DNA from: Druceiella hillmani
Lineage: Eukaryota; Arthropoda; Insecta; Lepidoptera; Hepialidae
Direction: 5' to 3'
Assembly (NCBI GenBank): GCA_039881145.1
Contig: JAYKKI010000023.1
Coordinates: forward strand, 10,350,001 to 10,414,000
Length of the DNA: 64,000 bases
Positions 46,451-59,199 of this stretch are shown piece by piece. Made by a program: the position numbers and the translations under genes. Position 1 is the first letter of the stretch, and each line of letters begins with the position of its first letter. Under the pieces are notes generated by a model, which was not told the origin of the DNA, did no database searches, and saw only the letters and a program-made list of their open reading frames with translations.

Positions 46451-47559
46451 GTTTCTTTCGCGAAAATTTGAAAATGAAAATTGGTAAATAAAAGGTATCA
46501 ATTCGATTTTGAAAAACCTGTTCAATGATATCCCACTCGATTGAATGGACGTGTATGGGAAGGTAAATAATTTTTTTTTTAATTGTTATCCCATTTAATA
46601 TATTTACTTACATAAATCCATACATATAAGTCGAATATCTTAGAACTTTGAGGCTGTGCAAACTGAAGAACGGGCCGACGCATAAGACAAATTCCTTGCC
46701 AAAAAACAAGTGTTCCTCATTCCACTACGGAATGTTAAAAAGGGCAGATAATGGTTCCTTCACTCTCTGTCTGAAAACATTAATTATACAACAGGAGCAA
46801 CGTAATAATTTATAGCACTTGTTTCTTTAATAGTATTTATATATTCTGTAGACAATGTATTGCCAATAACAGAATCGGTAGATATCAAAAGATGTTTATA
46901 TATTTCATTACGGTACTTTTATAATCTGAAATTAAAAAATAATAAAAGCCCATACATTAATAATATTAACAATAATGTAGTAAATAGAGTGAAATTACCT
47001 TTAAAATTTTATTACGCAGTAGCCAGCTCTTAACGCTTTGATCTCACATTGTTTCATTGGTTCTATTGACTAAATTTCATTGATTTTAATATTGAAAATG
47101 TTTTCTTTGTTTCTCTAATGAATAACCAGCACAAGAAATATATAATACATATTGTAAAAAGACTTCATAAAAATTATTTGGTTTAACACTCTTAATTTGC
47201 GATGAAGTAATTTTTGCAGCTTTTATTGAAATTAACAGCTCAGTAATTTTTATATTATGAAATTAGTTTTAAAGAATGTCAAAATTTCAAGAAAACAATG
47301 AGGTAAATAAATGGAGAATAGAACAGTCTGAAGATTTCGACGTAATCGAAACACCGCATATAAACATTTTTACCGCCTACAGCTTTGTGCGTTTTACCTA
47401 CGATACATCGATTTTACTCGATCAATCCACAACGCCCCCCACATCCACAGCGGCCTTGGGTTCCATCGAAAGGCCAGCGCATTAAAGAGACGTTTCGCTA
47501 AATAATACAAAAACGCTAACACAATGTCAATACAGTGGAAAATTCACCTTCATTATCCA
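46451..47559. other. AT-rich noncoding stretch with repeat fragments
   Basis: The left part (46490-46750) is repeat-derived ('aaaacctgttcaatgatatc', 'cattccactacggaatgtt'). At 47350-47460 there is a mildly GC-richer patch ('acaccgcatataaacattttt', 'tttactcgatcaatccac'). The 69-codon ORF at 47276-47485 begins with an ATG but has no further support. Confidence 0.4.
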
Positions 47560-47900
47560 CCATGAGATAAGGGGCAAAAAAAGCACTAGCAAAATTTCCA
47601 TATCGGTCGCGAGGTGCGGGGGCGCGCGACGGCGGACGCGCTCAGGTGTGCGGCGTGCGTGATTGAAACCCATTCATGCGTTGCGGCGTTTTTGTAAACG
47701 GCTGAGCGGGCAGGTAGAATATTTATATAAACGACGTGTTGCGCACCGCCGCCGCCGGCTCGAGTTCACTCTCCCCGACGTTCGTATAACGGTGCACCGT
47801 GCTGGGTGGCTTTATGTCTTACGTCTCTCCAATATGACATGTATTGTTATGTCGAGCCGGTTTCGGTGTGTAAATCTAAAAACACGTGTCTAAATTGTAA
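47560..47900. other. GC-rich island, candidate regulatory element
   Basis: CpG-rich from 47600 to 47790, with abrupt edges. The plus-strand 76-codon ORF reflects GC-rich composition. Confidence 0.35.
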
Positions 47901-48106
47901 CTAATTTGGTATGCATATGTTATATCTATCTGTGTACACTTTCTGATTGCAATACATAAGCAGTCACAATAGACTGTTATATAACCCAGTCCTGAAATAA
48001 CGTAGGTACAAAATAGCAAATAAAGTAGACAGGAACTCTATTACACTTTCTTCATAAGAAAGATTTCACTCATACTGCGCTTTTCTTTATTTTATCATCC
48101 TCTTTT
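47901..48106. other. AT-rich noncoding stretch
   Basis: No supported feature. Confidence 0.45.
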
Positions 48107-48669
48107 TTATGGTCGCATAACTCAAAGAAAAATACGGAACCCTTATAAGATTACTCACATATCTGCCTGCCTGCAGACATTTAATTTCTCAACAACTGCT
48201 TGATATAAAAACTTCAAATTTAGCATAGTGATACACATTAACTCGCACAGATCGCAATGATTGGCTCTCAAAAATATTCATATGGAAAGTTTAGAGGGAA
48301 TAAATTAAGTTCCCGAAAAACGTTTAATTCCATATGTATTGTAGGAATAATTTTCAAAAATATTTAGGTATGCAAAAAAAAATGTATTTCCTAGACTAGT
48401 GAACGTAAAATTATGAAAAAAAATATAATTTTTAGAATCCTACGCAAAAGTTGTAGGAAAATTGTATCGTTAATTTCAGATGTATATCTTTTTAAATAAA
48501 CACCCCCATTTTTACGCCTGAGAAATATATAGTAGTCCATATATTTATGTTGAGAAAAATTAATATTTGCAAATAGTTTAATAGAAATACTATGTACTCA
48601 GTGTTTATAAGTGCCAAAATGTATAAGGAATCCTCGTAGATCAAGTTCTACTCGTACTTGACATGTTTC
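48107..48669 (+). mobile_element. Interspersed repeat copy, about 560 bp
   Basis: It starts 'ggtcgcataactcaaagaaa' with 'acggaacccttataagatta' and ends 'aaggaatcctcgtagatcaa' with 'ctcgtacttgacatgttt'. The interior aligns with the copy at 37.6-38.0 kb and has no ORF. Confidence 0.78.
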
Positions 48670-50049
48670 ATTATATATTAATAGCAAGGAGAATCTCTGG
48701 CGATACCTGAATGGTTCAAAATCTACACACAGTAATATCAAGTATTAAAATCAAAACATCAAGTAAAAAGCAGCGTATCATTCATATTAGTTTATTCTAT
48801 CTTTATTGTGGAAGTCTTTTGTTATCTGTAGCTGTGGAATTCTTTCGTTATTCTTTTAAAACGAGTATGAATAGCTTTATTTGCATAAATTTAATTATCC
48901 AATTTCATTTTGAAATAATCCTTACTTGATTACATTTTAAACTAAATATTTACACGTGTTTAGAATTGAGGTTATACAGCTGACCGCGCACAATGGTTGC
49001 TGCTCGAATGTCGATACTCGCAGGAACATATACACATACAACCGTATATAACAGAAAGATAAAGAGACAGAGGTAAAGAGAGGGAAAGGTCGTCTGGAGG
49101 GGGCATAAAGTTTTTTCCTTACGTGACGATTTCTGCCAGTTCGCACTACTGTAAGCCGCGTAAAAGAACTTCGATCCAATATTAAAAACGACATAAAATA
49201 CTCATAATTATATTGCAACCTATCAGCACCAATGTATACACTACAAAGCCATAACTATGGTTCAGTGTGACTAAAAGATAACAAATACTTAATAAAAAGT
49301 TTGCAAAGCGTAAGCAGCCTTATACTCAAAAATACTTTGAAGAAACTTAAATCATCTTATTACGTAAATCTCGTGCTAAACGAAGATTCACATACATCTC
49401 TAATGCATAGATACGCGCAATCACCCACTGATTCTGAAAGTCAAATATTTCTGTATGGTTTCAGAAAATGTGGCAGGTAAAGTGCCACGATACGTTGTTT
49501 CTTAATTTGAGCGTAAATAGTATTAAAGCTTGAATAATATTAAGGGCGTATTCCAGAATTAACGCCCTAGAATTTGATTTCCTAGAGATACAATCCTTAT
49601 GTATAATCATCAAGAAGACTTAAATTTTACAGATGTTGGTTCTAAAAATTGATTTTAATTAAATTAACGAAAGTTTAATTGTAATCTCGAATCTTTAAAA
49701 CAATTTAAATATTACTCGTAAATAATGAAATTATTGGAGTTTAAGTTAAAATTTCATTAAAACAATACAATATTAAATGTTCTTTATCAATTGAGCAAAT
49801 ACCATTTGCTGAAAACAGATTAAGCAACATTACGATTCTATGATATATATCGTACAATGCAGGTGTACAAACTTCCCATTTGCAAAATTTGAGACCGATC
49901 AAAAGTTTTTACGCAAACTTTTACTTTTATATTTAAATTCTTCCCGCAACTCATTGCTAGCCAGTCTCCACGTTTTGATGTTATGTGTTGATGTCATATG
50001 CTGGTCGGTATCACATGCGTATAACACATAATTTTGATCGTAACAAGGT
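48670..50049. other. AT-rich noncoding stretch
   Basis: ORFs at 48711-48929, 48937-49218 and 49840-50031 have no splice, signal or motif support. Confidence 0.45.
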
Positions 50050-50751
50050 TTTAAGGTTCCATACAAGAAGTGTTTCAACGGAATTCTAATATTGCGACAA
50101 CGTCTTCTGTTCATCCGTCTGTCTGTCAGAGGATTATAACTTCTAAAAGAAATAAGAAAGAAATTTAAAATTTACGTATTACACGTAACTTCTTCGCCCA
50201 AAACTAAAAATGACATTTAAATTGACTTAAATTATACGTCGAGGGGTTCCTAAACACATGAACGCGGGCTAAAATTATGTACGAGCATGTGGAATATCGC
50301 TGAAAAGATCTTTTTGAGTAAAGCATAAATAATTTTTATTTTGTTTTTTACTAATTAATATCTATATGATGGACATAATAACTATATGATGGACATCAGA
50401 CATTAATAACTATATGATGGACATCAGTCCATACCCATTTCGTTACCAGGTTTATCTCAAAAACGCCATTGCGTAGGAAGATTTAATATGGCTCTAATAT
50501 TTCTCATCTCCCATATTTAAACGGCAAATACTAAATGCAGTTAAAGTAAAATATAAAAAAAAGTTGTGAGTAACAAAACCAAAGTATTCTTGCGAAATTA
50601 ACGTTAAATGTATGCTTGTGAAAAAGAGTATTAATATTTACAAATAATTGAATGAAAACACTATGTTTTTGGTTATATATTATATTTTTATATGTACATG
50701 AGTGTGTAAGGAACCGTCTTAGTGAGAGTTTCACTCATACTTAACATGTTT
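50050..50751 (+). mobile_element. Interspersed repeat copy with a small internal array
   Basis: It starts 'tttaaggttccatacaagaa' with 'tccgtctgtctgtcagagga' and ends 'aaggaaccgtcttagtgaga' with 'ctcatacttaacatgttta'. Inside, 'ctatatgatggacat' is repeated three times (50361-50427). Confidence 0.7.
50361..50427. repeat. Three-copy short tandem repeat around 'ctatatgatggacat'
   Basis: Copies are spaced 18 and 26 bp apart. Confidence 0.9.
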
Positions 50752-51501
50752 ATCTTTTATAGTTATTTTAATAAAACACTAGAATTTAAATAAAAAACAA
50801 TGTCATTGAATAATCAACAACATTTTAAACTTTGACTTTGTAGCTATCGTGACTGTTTCACGCGAGGCTTAGCCCATTACTGAGAATTGCTCTTATGTAA
50901 CTTTTTTGTATTAGTAACCAAACCCAGACCCCGCACCATGTTCGTGTCACTGTGCTCTTCTAGAGGTCGCCCGCTTTCTTATCTAGACTTCATTCATTCT
51001 TTCAACTATAATATACTCACCATTCTTACTATTCTTATTATAAAGAGATAACTAGCGAGTAATAATTGTGGTCAGAAATGAAGTCTATTATATATGAAGT
51101 TTATCAATATGTTTCCAGGCAATTCTGCTTATTCAGATGTATAATACTAATCAAAGTCAGAGGTATAATACTAATCGAACTATTATGAAGTAGTAGAACT
51201 CGCACAACGAGGGCTATGGTTTAAACATTTGAAAATATGTATTAAACTATTTCAATTTTTTTCCAAAAATACTCTGATTTTATTGCCTGCTAGTAATTTT
51301 TTACTATTTTATACTCGGCTCTTCTTGTCATTTGCTGTTTAAACGGTGCGATTGATGATAGTAAATGCCTTGTGCTGTGAGTAATGATTTGACTACGCAA
51401 AATGAAAAAAAGATGTTCCTGGCTCAGTGACTTTAATCTACTTTCACAAAAATTATTACATAAAAATAATTGTTTTACTTTGACAAAAATAACCGTTTCG
51501 A
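50752..51501. other. AT-rich noncoding stretch
   Basis: A minus-oriented tail-like fragment, 'agaactcgcacaacgagggc', lies at about 51197. There is also a short duplication, 'gtataatactaatc' (51140 and 51163). Confidence 0.4.
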
Positions 51502-51828
51502 ATGATTTTAAAAATTGTCGCCAGAATTTATCTCACACCAGTTACTGAACACTTCGATATGTTATATCAAGTCTGGGAAGCATTCCATGGCGCCGAAATT
51601 GAAGGTCGCAGTGAAAATGGTAATGAAGTAGCAGATCTTGCAATCGTGCCGTATGGCGAACACCATGAATCAATCGAAACAGTTAGTGGCTCCCATTCCT
51701 TACAAACACAAGAAACAAACCGTATTTTACAGAATGATTTTACTTCCTGCGTGCCTAAAAGTTCTATACCTAAAACATTTTCAGAAGAATTAAAAACCCC
51801 AATTAATGACTATGACTGCACCTTTTAG
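51502..51828 (+). CDS. Coding-like ORF, 108 aa, unidentified
   Basis: An ATG-initiated frame of 108 codons has a balanced, acidic, Ser/Thr-rich composition that stands out in this AT-rich DNA (VWEAFHGAEIEGRSENGNEV, VPYGEHHESIETVSGSHSL, PKTFSEELKTPINDYDC). No signal peptide, transmembrane segment or known motif. No good splice sites or nearby AATAAA. It lies about 1.5 kb upstream of, and in the same orientation as, the decayed ORF at 53301-54763, so it may be part of the same inserted sequence. It could also be a lone terminal exon. Confidence 0.33.
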   Translation: MILKIVARIYLTPVTEHFDMLYQVWEAFHGAEIEGRSENGNEVADLAIVPYGEHHESIETVSGSHSLQTQETNRILQNDFTSCVPKSSIPKTFSEELKTPINDYDCTF

Positions 51829-52129
51829 AAAATTGTTATTACGTTACTATTATTTTGCTATGTTACGTAAGTTTTAACTAAAACTGTCGTTACTTACAGG
51901 AAAGTTTATTATATTAGAAAAAAATGTTCAAAATAAGTTCGTAGCTGTAATAATTTTTATTTATGTTAGTGTTCGAAATCCTTAAGTGGGCAATAGGTAT
52001 TTGGTTTATCCTACATATTTGATATTATATTATATCAATCTTATCATTTAATGCTCATAATTTACTTCTTAATATTATGAACTCTCCCTTTTCATAGACA
52101 ATAAACACTGACTCAGACTGTGAGTGGTT
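51829..52129. other. AT-rich noncoding stretch
   Basis: No supported feature. Confidence 0.45.
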
Positions 52130-52240
52130 ATTGTTAATTTCCCCCTGCCCCTCACTGCCCGCGCCCAACGTGTCACCGACCTGTACAAATGACGAGTGAT
52201 ACACGGTCGTCTGACAAGAGTCGAGTGTTTAGTGTTTTAC
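52130..52240. other. Small GC-richer patch
   Basis: A CpG-containing patch ('ccctgcccctcactgcccgc', 'acacggtcgtctgacaagag') in AT-rich DNA. Possible regulatory element. Confidence 0.25.
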
Positions 52241-52464
52241 GTGTACTTATACTTATCTAGTTTTTTTAATCTTTTTTTATCTTCTTGACCCGGCTATTCC
52301 TTGCACACTTATTTATCTATATCGATCATTGACCATGGTTTGTTTTGACTGTTTTTTTAAATGAAAAAACGTCACCGTGACATACAGATGCGGGTTAAAT
52401 CACTAGAGATTTCAACAATTACCTTTTGACTTACGATCTTCCGTAAATACAACCGGACATCGCA

Positions 52465-52525
<61 letters not shown>

Positions 52526-53300
52526 CAGCGAAACGCATTATTATAGTTAAGTAACTACTTTATAAACTTTTATGTATAAACATGCTATTATTTTGGTGTA
52601 TAGGTACTAGTACTTATTACTTTTGGGAAATTATATTTTGACCCGCGAAATATATTAGGTCATGTGCGTTAGGTCATGCACTGGCAACTTCACAAATCAA
52701 TTAGTTATTTATAGCGCCGATCAAAAATATTTTAAAGCTGGGCAACTAAATCATAACCGTTATTTTTCCTATTAACAAAATAATATTTGGAAGTGTGCAA
52801 AGTTGTTGATGTTGATGAGGAGTGATTCCTACGGCTGAATATTTTAGAATTTATAATAAGACGGCTACTTCCAATATTAACGTATAGGAATAACTTTGAG
52901 ACATATTATATAGAAAATATATATATGGATATATTCTATGGAAAATCTAGCGGTAAAACCTTGGTTTAACTTAATGCCTATTTCAATATTCGAATTGCGA
53001 CTAATTAAAATAACTTTTCATAGTTTCAAATAAATTTTTATACTTGCAAATGCGAGTTTGACGACATCGGTTCTCTTGATAACAGAGCTTGATATCAATT
53101 CCACTTGTTTTTTTTTACTTCGTGGGTTTTAGACGTACGATAAACAATAAAAAACTTAGGTAATGCTCGCTGTGTTATCCCACACGCGCCCCATTGTGAC
53201 TTGTTTTTTTATACAGTCTACTAGTTAACGTACCATTAAGTACAAGTAAATATCTAGCTTCGTTCAGGTTTGAAAACTGCCTGGAAACGTGAATTTCTAA
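52241..53300. other. AT-rich noncoding stretch with a microsatellite
   Basis: (AT)n at 52468-52526. No gene. Confidence 0.45.
52468..52526. repeat. (AT)n microsatellite
   Basis: A nearly pure AT run interrupted by one GT. Confidence 0.97.
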
Positions 53301-54763
53301 AAATGTGACTATGATCGATCAATTTCTAGATCTGTGACACCCGTAAAACTTCGACGCAAATTATATAGAGATGACATAGACAGCTTTTGTACTTTCTATT
53401 TTCAGGTCGAATTCAACAATATACCAGCTGTTGACAGAGAATCCACGTTGCACTTAGACAGTCATAGGGGTAGCAAGAAGATTAAACCGCCGGTAAGTCA
53501 GAACATGCCGCTCAGCAAAAATTCTACCGTACACTAAGAACATGCCGTATTGCAAGAATCTGCCTTAGAACACGCACAAGAAGAAGTTGTATATTTCAGA
53601 ACTCCTAACACGGTTAAACTTTATTTCGTCAACAATTGTCGAAATGAAGATAGCCATCGCATATACGAGACGATAAAAATATACGATAAACTATGTTTGC
53701 TATGTGAATATAAATGAAACATACCTCAACCATCATTTGAATTCATACCAAATTACAACTCTTTGCAATATGTTAATCGTGCCCAGCTGTCCAACAGGCT
53801 AGACTTTGAAACTACAATGTTTTGAGTAACGCCCAGATGTTTTTTCGAGCAAGTGACAATATAAGTCAGTTGGGATTAATTATAGAGACTCCAGTCTCCA
53901 TCTTTGGTTGAAAGAGGCAAATAGCCGAGAACACCTCTAGGCATACGTTGATGTAAGCTGAGAACGGGAGAACCAAGCAAAAGGTTGACAGGCAACCTGT
54001 TTTAGCGTGACGCAAGACGACGTGAAAAATGACTGAAGGCAATCTTCAGCGCGAAGCATTCTACGCGAATGTGTACTAAATGAGTATATTCTCCAGCACT
54101 TAGTATAGATCATATGACAAGGAATGATGTGTTACAAAGAAATCTACTGCTTCCATAGAAATATTCGGCGATACAAAAAACACTACAATCACCTTAGTAG
54201 TTCCAGCTTCCTTTTCCAAAGATAATCGTGTAGTTTACACAGATATAAAGTTCTTTTTAAACAATTTATCATTGTTTATAGAAATGGGTAAATTTTACAC
54301 GTCCTATGACCATACGCCGCTACCAAATCCGACGCAATAATTATGAGCAATATTGTGAAAATGTAAATCATTTGACAAATTGGTTTTTGGAAGAGAACGC
54401 TATCTTTATATTGGATAGAGGCGAGATTCAATATAGGACTTGGAATCATGTGGTTATAAAGCCCGCTTGGCGCTATCACAAGACGATGCGCAATGCATCT
54501 AATCATTCATCGAGCTAACAAATCACGCTTAATTCCTACACAACGTTGGATGGTAGAAAAGGTCAAGCGTGACTTTCAATATCAATTTATCAATAGCCTA
54601 CACAACGTTATGAAAGATTTTAAGATTGCAGCATCCTTAACCATTAATTCATTAATGGAGACCACACAGAAGCCTTCTACTTCTTGGCGATCGGTCACAG
54701 CAATCAAACCACCAACCCCCTCAACGCAACTTGATACGCTGGAAAATTAGAAAAGACAATAAA
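53301..54763 (+). pseudogene. Decayed intronless ORF of about 480 codons, possibly an endogenous viral or retroposed gene
   Basis: Coding-like sequence can be followed for about 1.45 kb on one strand. One frame holds from 53301 to about 53823, broken only by stops at 53535, 53715 and 53823. The frame then shifts (53825) and holds to 54340, with about eight stops at 53909 and beyond. Two further shifts lead to 54306-54518 and 54493-54750. Protein-like blocks include FIPNYNSLQYVNRAQLSNRL, RASDNISQLGLIIETPVSIF, TDIKFFLNNLSLFIEMGKFY, NWFLEENAIFILDRGEIQY and RWMVEKVKRDFQYQFINS. The last stop (54748-54750) is followed after seven bases by AATAAA (54758-54763), a compact 3' end typical of viral or processed genes. 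No domain recognised; family unknown. Confidence 0.5.
53406..53492 (+). other. Exon-like segment with canonical splice sites, 29 codons
   Basis: 'gtactttctattttcag' precedes 53406 and 'gtaagtcag' follows 53492. The 87-nt segment is phase 0 at both ends and encodes VEFNNIPAVDRESTLHLDSH plus nine residues. It lies wholly inside the larger open frame of the decayed ORF, so the splice signals may be coincidental. Alternatively, it may be a real host exon and the coding-like sequence around it belongs to something else. Confidence 0.3.
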
Positions 54764-56819
54764 CAGCAAATTTATTTTTTTCCATCGTTTTGTGAAGAAC
54801 GCAGAACATTTATCTCTAGTGGTAGTTGCTTCATACGACATAACCTAAGAAATTTCCTGGCTCAATAATAAGAAATGCATATATTTCTTTAGTAAAAAGA
54901 AAGAATATTTACATTTGTAAATATTAAAATATCACACTACGTGTTAATACGTAAGTAAAGAACAGTCTGACGTGCATTCTAAGTATATAGATTACATAGA
55001 GAACGGAAAGTTTAAATCTTCACAGTAGTAATCACAAGGTTTACTTTGCGTCACCACTTACTCACATAAAGCCACAAATCAGATTAATATATAGATTATA
55101 ATTTCATAAGCCAGCGTTTGCATACCTCACGTACTGTACTTAATATTCACTTATATTTTTCAATACAAGGCTGTCTATTTTTATACTTATCGGTCAATAT
55201 GAATCTGGGTCAATTTTAAGGCGTTACATACCGCTAAGATTTTGAAATACTTTTTTATCATTTTCCAACTTTCATTGTTCGCAGAAAATTGCAGTTTTCT
55301 TATAAAAATAAATTATATTTAACGATATTGATATAAGTAAAAAAATATAATAGACGTTCATTTGTCAATTAATATTTAAAGGCTATTTGTATTTTACAAT
55401 ATAGTCCTTAAATATGAATCAACGAAAAAGGAAAAGTGGGGGAAAGGGTCATTTACTAACAAATATATTTAAAACTGTTGGTTTTTCTTAGACATCTTTT
55501 TTCTACCGCCGATTGTATACATTTTTAATACATTTGAATGATTATTTTCTTTCGACCAGAATATTTTTACCTTAGTTAAAAATACTGTGAAAAAAATTAC
55601 TAATTATCAAAACACAACTGAAAAGAGAATATATGATTATTTTATAAATATTCTCATTCATACATAGGGATTAAGAATCAGTAGAAATAATTAAATTACA
55701 ACTAAATTAATGAAAACAGATTATTTGTTTTCCAGTTTAAGAGCATAAAATATCTCAAACGCAACTCCCCCATATTTTAAATGGAGATATATGTATAAAT
55801 AACTTTATACCCTTTATGAACGTGACAAGTGTACACGCGCCTGAATACACGACTACGTGCGATCGATAAAATTATACCATGAACCTAATCTCGGTACCGA
55901 AACGGTTTATTCTACATATTGTTTACGACCGAGCTTACGTTTTTATTGTTTGAATTTATGAGAAACTTTAAGTGTACCAGTACGTACGTGTATTAAAACT
56001 AAGTCTCTACGACAAAAATGCCATTGTTCGTTATTTCACAATGAAAGATAGCCTCGGGTTACGTAAATAGTTTAATACAATTCTGTACATAGGTATTCTA
56101 ATGTTACATTGTATGGCCGAACGTTCAAATAGAGAGAAGATTTAGCGGTATTCATCGACATACACCTAACCAAACAATGTAGCACCTACACAAACATTAC
56201 ATTTTTATGACGTCAATTGCTTTAGGTAGTTTTACTAAGTAATACGGATTTAATGTCGAAATTAATAAAACATAAGTACAAACGTGAAGCCAAGTACAAA
56301 TAAGTAACAGCTGTCAAATAGACACTTCAAGTTGGAGAATAAAAGCAAAGAAATATCTAACACGCATTAATTACAAGAAAACTTACGAAACAGGTGATTA
56401 TAGAGTTCTTCCTCTGAAGAAACATTTTAAAAATGATTTTCTCTCTTAATTTTAACAATCAACTTTTAAAGACATTTAAGTTTGATAATTTTTTTTATTC
56501 ATGATTCACGTGATTATCAACTTATAATTATTAATTTCATAATTTGTATTCAAGTTTGGATTCTTCCTTATAGTATCTACTGGTCAAATACTGACTGTAA
56601 TTTAATATAGTTTGTCGGTCCATGTCTTCGAATTACTCCAGCTTCAAAATGTTACCAACACGCTTCTTACGATCAACATTTGAAAATGTCATTATCGTTG
56701 GGCGTATTACATAAACTTTTAATGATTCATACGTTCCATATGTTAAAACTTTATCGAACACACATTGCTATTAACCCTCTCTATATTTATACATTAATAA
56801 GCCTTTTCTCTTATAATTG
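54764..56819. other. AT-rich noncoding stretch
   Basis: Two kilobases without a supported feature. CpG-containing patches near 55830-55920 and 55970-56000 are too weak to call. Confidence 0.5.
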
Positions 56820-57280
56820 GCTGACTCACTCGCCACAGACGTCAAAAAGATCACGACTCAGTCACTGCATCATTAATTCCCTTCCCTCGCCAATCGCCCG
56901 TCGAGCAACAAAAACAGTCCCAACAATTAATAATAACGCACACGAAGCAAGTTGAAAATACAAAATAATTTCCAAACAAAACACAATAAGACAGTGTGCC
57001 TACAACAATATCTACATCAAAAGCCTCGCCCCTTTGTTCGCCGTACAAAACGACGATGAAAATAATAAAAAAACAAGGTTTAGCGGCGAAGGTGTTCCTC
57101 AAAAGGCTCTCCCGGCGCGGGACCAACTTTTATTTTACTTTTACTAACTCTGCTTGTCTCGCCCGCCGACGGTTATTAAATGATAATTTACTCCGCATTA
57201 TGTTTTCATTAATTAATTTTCTGTAAGTAAATATTAACTTCGAGCCGTTAACGAAGTTTTTGAATCGGCTTATTAAATTA
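56820..57280. other. GC-richer island, candidate regulatory element
   Basis: CpG-containing sequence with 'tgcatcattaattcccttcc', 'acaattaataataacg', 'cggttattaaatgataattt' and 'tttcattaattaattttctg'. This is a dense set of homeodomain-like cores. Overlapping ORFs on both strands have no support. Confidence 0.35.
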
Positions 57281-58562
57281 ATGATTCGTCTTTGAAATGG
57301 AAAGTTATTTTTCGACTTAAATTTAGCTAAGATAGGAACGTTTTTCAATCTGAGATGTCATCGGCTTACAACTAGCTAAGCTGAGTGGCTTTAAGATAAT
57401 TCAGTAAATGAAGAGAAATAAATGGAATAATCAGAAGCAGAGACATTGAAATTAAGAACGCGACAAATTTGACACACCCGAATTTTCTGTTTTAGTAAAT
57501 TGTCATGAACACATATACTATTTAATTAAAATCCGTATTGAAAAAAATTAATAAAAAAACAAGTTACGAGTTTCTTAATTTAAGGTAGGGATAAAATTGG
57601 TCTGTCTCCTTGTCTCATTCGCTCTCGTAGAATACAAAAAGTGTTACTAAAGGTTATATCATCACCGTTCTGCAGTAATATGCATTGTCTAAATGTTTAA
57701 CTTCACATGAAAACAGAAAGATAGCCTAACTCTGTATACCCTACCATTGAATTTGGAACCTCCTGACTTGATTTTTTAATTTTTTCAATACGGTTTTTAA
57801 TTAACTTACATTTTCATGACATTATAACTAAGTCAACTTTAAGATTTGTCAAACAATTTTTAACACCTCGTCAGTTCGTACTTGGAGATTATGATTTATG
57901 AATTCAGAAAAAAAAATAGTAAAATGTCCTTTTGTATATGTGCGTACAAAAGTTTTAAAACTTAGTCTAATACAAATTATTTCAATAATCAAAAGTATCA
58001 TTTTATCTATATAATGTTTTTAAAATAAGTTGTCATTTGCAACGAAGTCCCATTAGTCTTAATTTTTTGCCATTACTCTGCACTTCATTAGTGCAGAGCC
58101 GAATAGAATCTGGCTCCATTATTTGGAGCTACACGAAGCCAAGTAGAGCTTGATGATTGAACGTGTGTAAAAGACGTTCCTCCGATATCTGTATATGGGA
58201 CAGTACGGTTACTTCCCTTTTCTATTTCCTACTGATTTTCTCTTGAGATTTACATTTCTTACAACTCAAAAGAGATATTGCGCTTATTACATTTATGTTC
58301 CAGTTATTAAAAGAAAAAAACCTATGCTCTAAATTATTGAGTAAACTTTCATTCTTCGTACCTGACGCAATCATCATCTGTTAGCTATTCCATCTTCTAG
58401 AACAGAATTATATCGGAACTCTCCAGTTTCCCGCGATATTCAACTGCTCAACCAAATTGTTTAAGATTTTATTTGTTTAAGATGAGTGAAAGTATATTTG
58501 TCGAAATGTGTCGACTTTATTTTTTGAGTTCTTGGGTATTTTGTATTCAATGTATGTAATGT

Positions 58563-58614
<52 letters not shown>

Positions 58615-58616
58615 AA

Positions 58617-58663
<47 letters not shown>

Positions 58664-59199
58664 ATTAACTAATTCTCTTTTAGCTGTTCTTTAATCTTTC
58701 CAAATATTATTTAACAAAGTCTTTTATCATGTATTTAATAGTTCAATCGACCAATAATGATATAAATACATGGAATTTCTTTGTATAATCAAACACTCCC
58801 GCACGTTATTGAAATGGTGTATTGTTGAATTGTGATTGGCCACAGATACAAAATAGTATCCGATTCCTCTGTCCAATGATAATGATACCAGGTGATACGT
58901 CCTCCCCGCTGAACAAACGTGACTTTTCATATTTTTCATGTATTTCTAAAATTATTTCATGGTTCTCCCTGGCATAATCTCGTCATTTCATATCAAAGCA
59001 GCTTTCACCGAGTGCTACATCACATTTATACATAAACCTTAAGATTATAGAGGTAGATCTAATATTCATACAGCAGAATTTCACTGATGTATTTCTTACT
59101 CGATTCATTTAATTTTTTTAATACGTTGTTTATTGCTAAATCCAAAATTTTCAGTCCTGATGACTTAATATACAAATAAATTTACTCTCGCTGACAAGT
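57281..59199. other. AT-rich noncoding stretch with dispersed repeats
   Basis: 57715-57835 matches 40540-40665. 58130-58260 ('ggttacttcccttttctatt', 'tcctactgattttc') matches the duplicated unit at 60976-61300 and 62740-62830. A perfect hairpin lies at 58076-58098 ('ctctgcact' tcatt 'agtgcagag'). Confidence 0.5.
58567..58660. repeat. Compound (AT)n(GT)n ... (AT)n microsatellite
   Basis: Two AT runs of about 40 bp each are separated by GTGTGTGTGT and 'aacgat'. Confidence 0.97.

Noticed and set aside
14253..53492. Joining the 14.2 kb first exon directly to the 53.4 kb exon because both are phase 0
   Set aside because: Phase compatibility alone is weak evidence across 39 kb, and the 53.4 kb exon may be part of a pseudogene.
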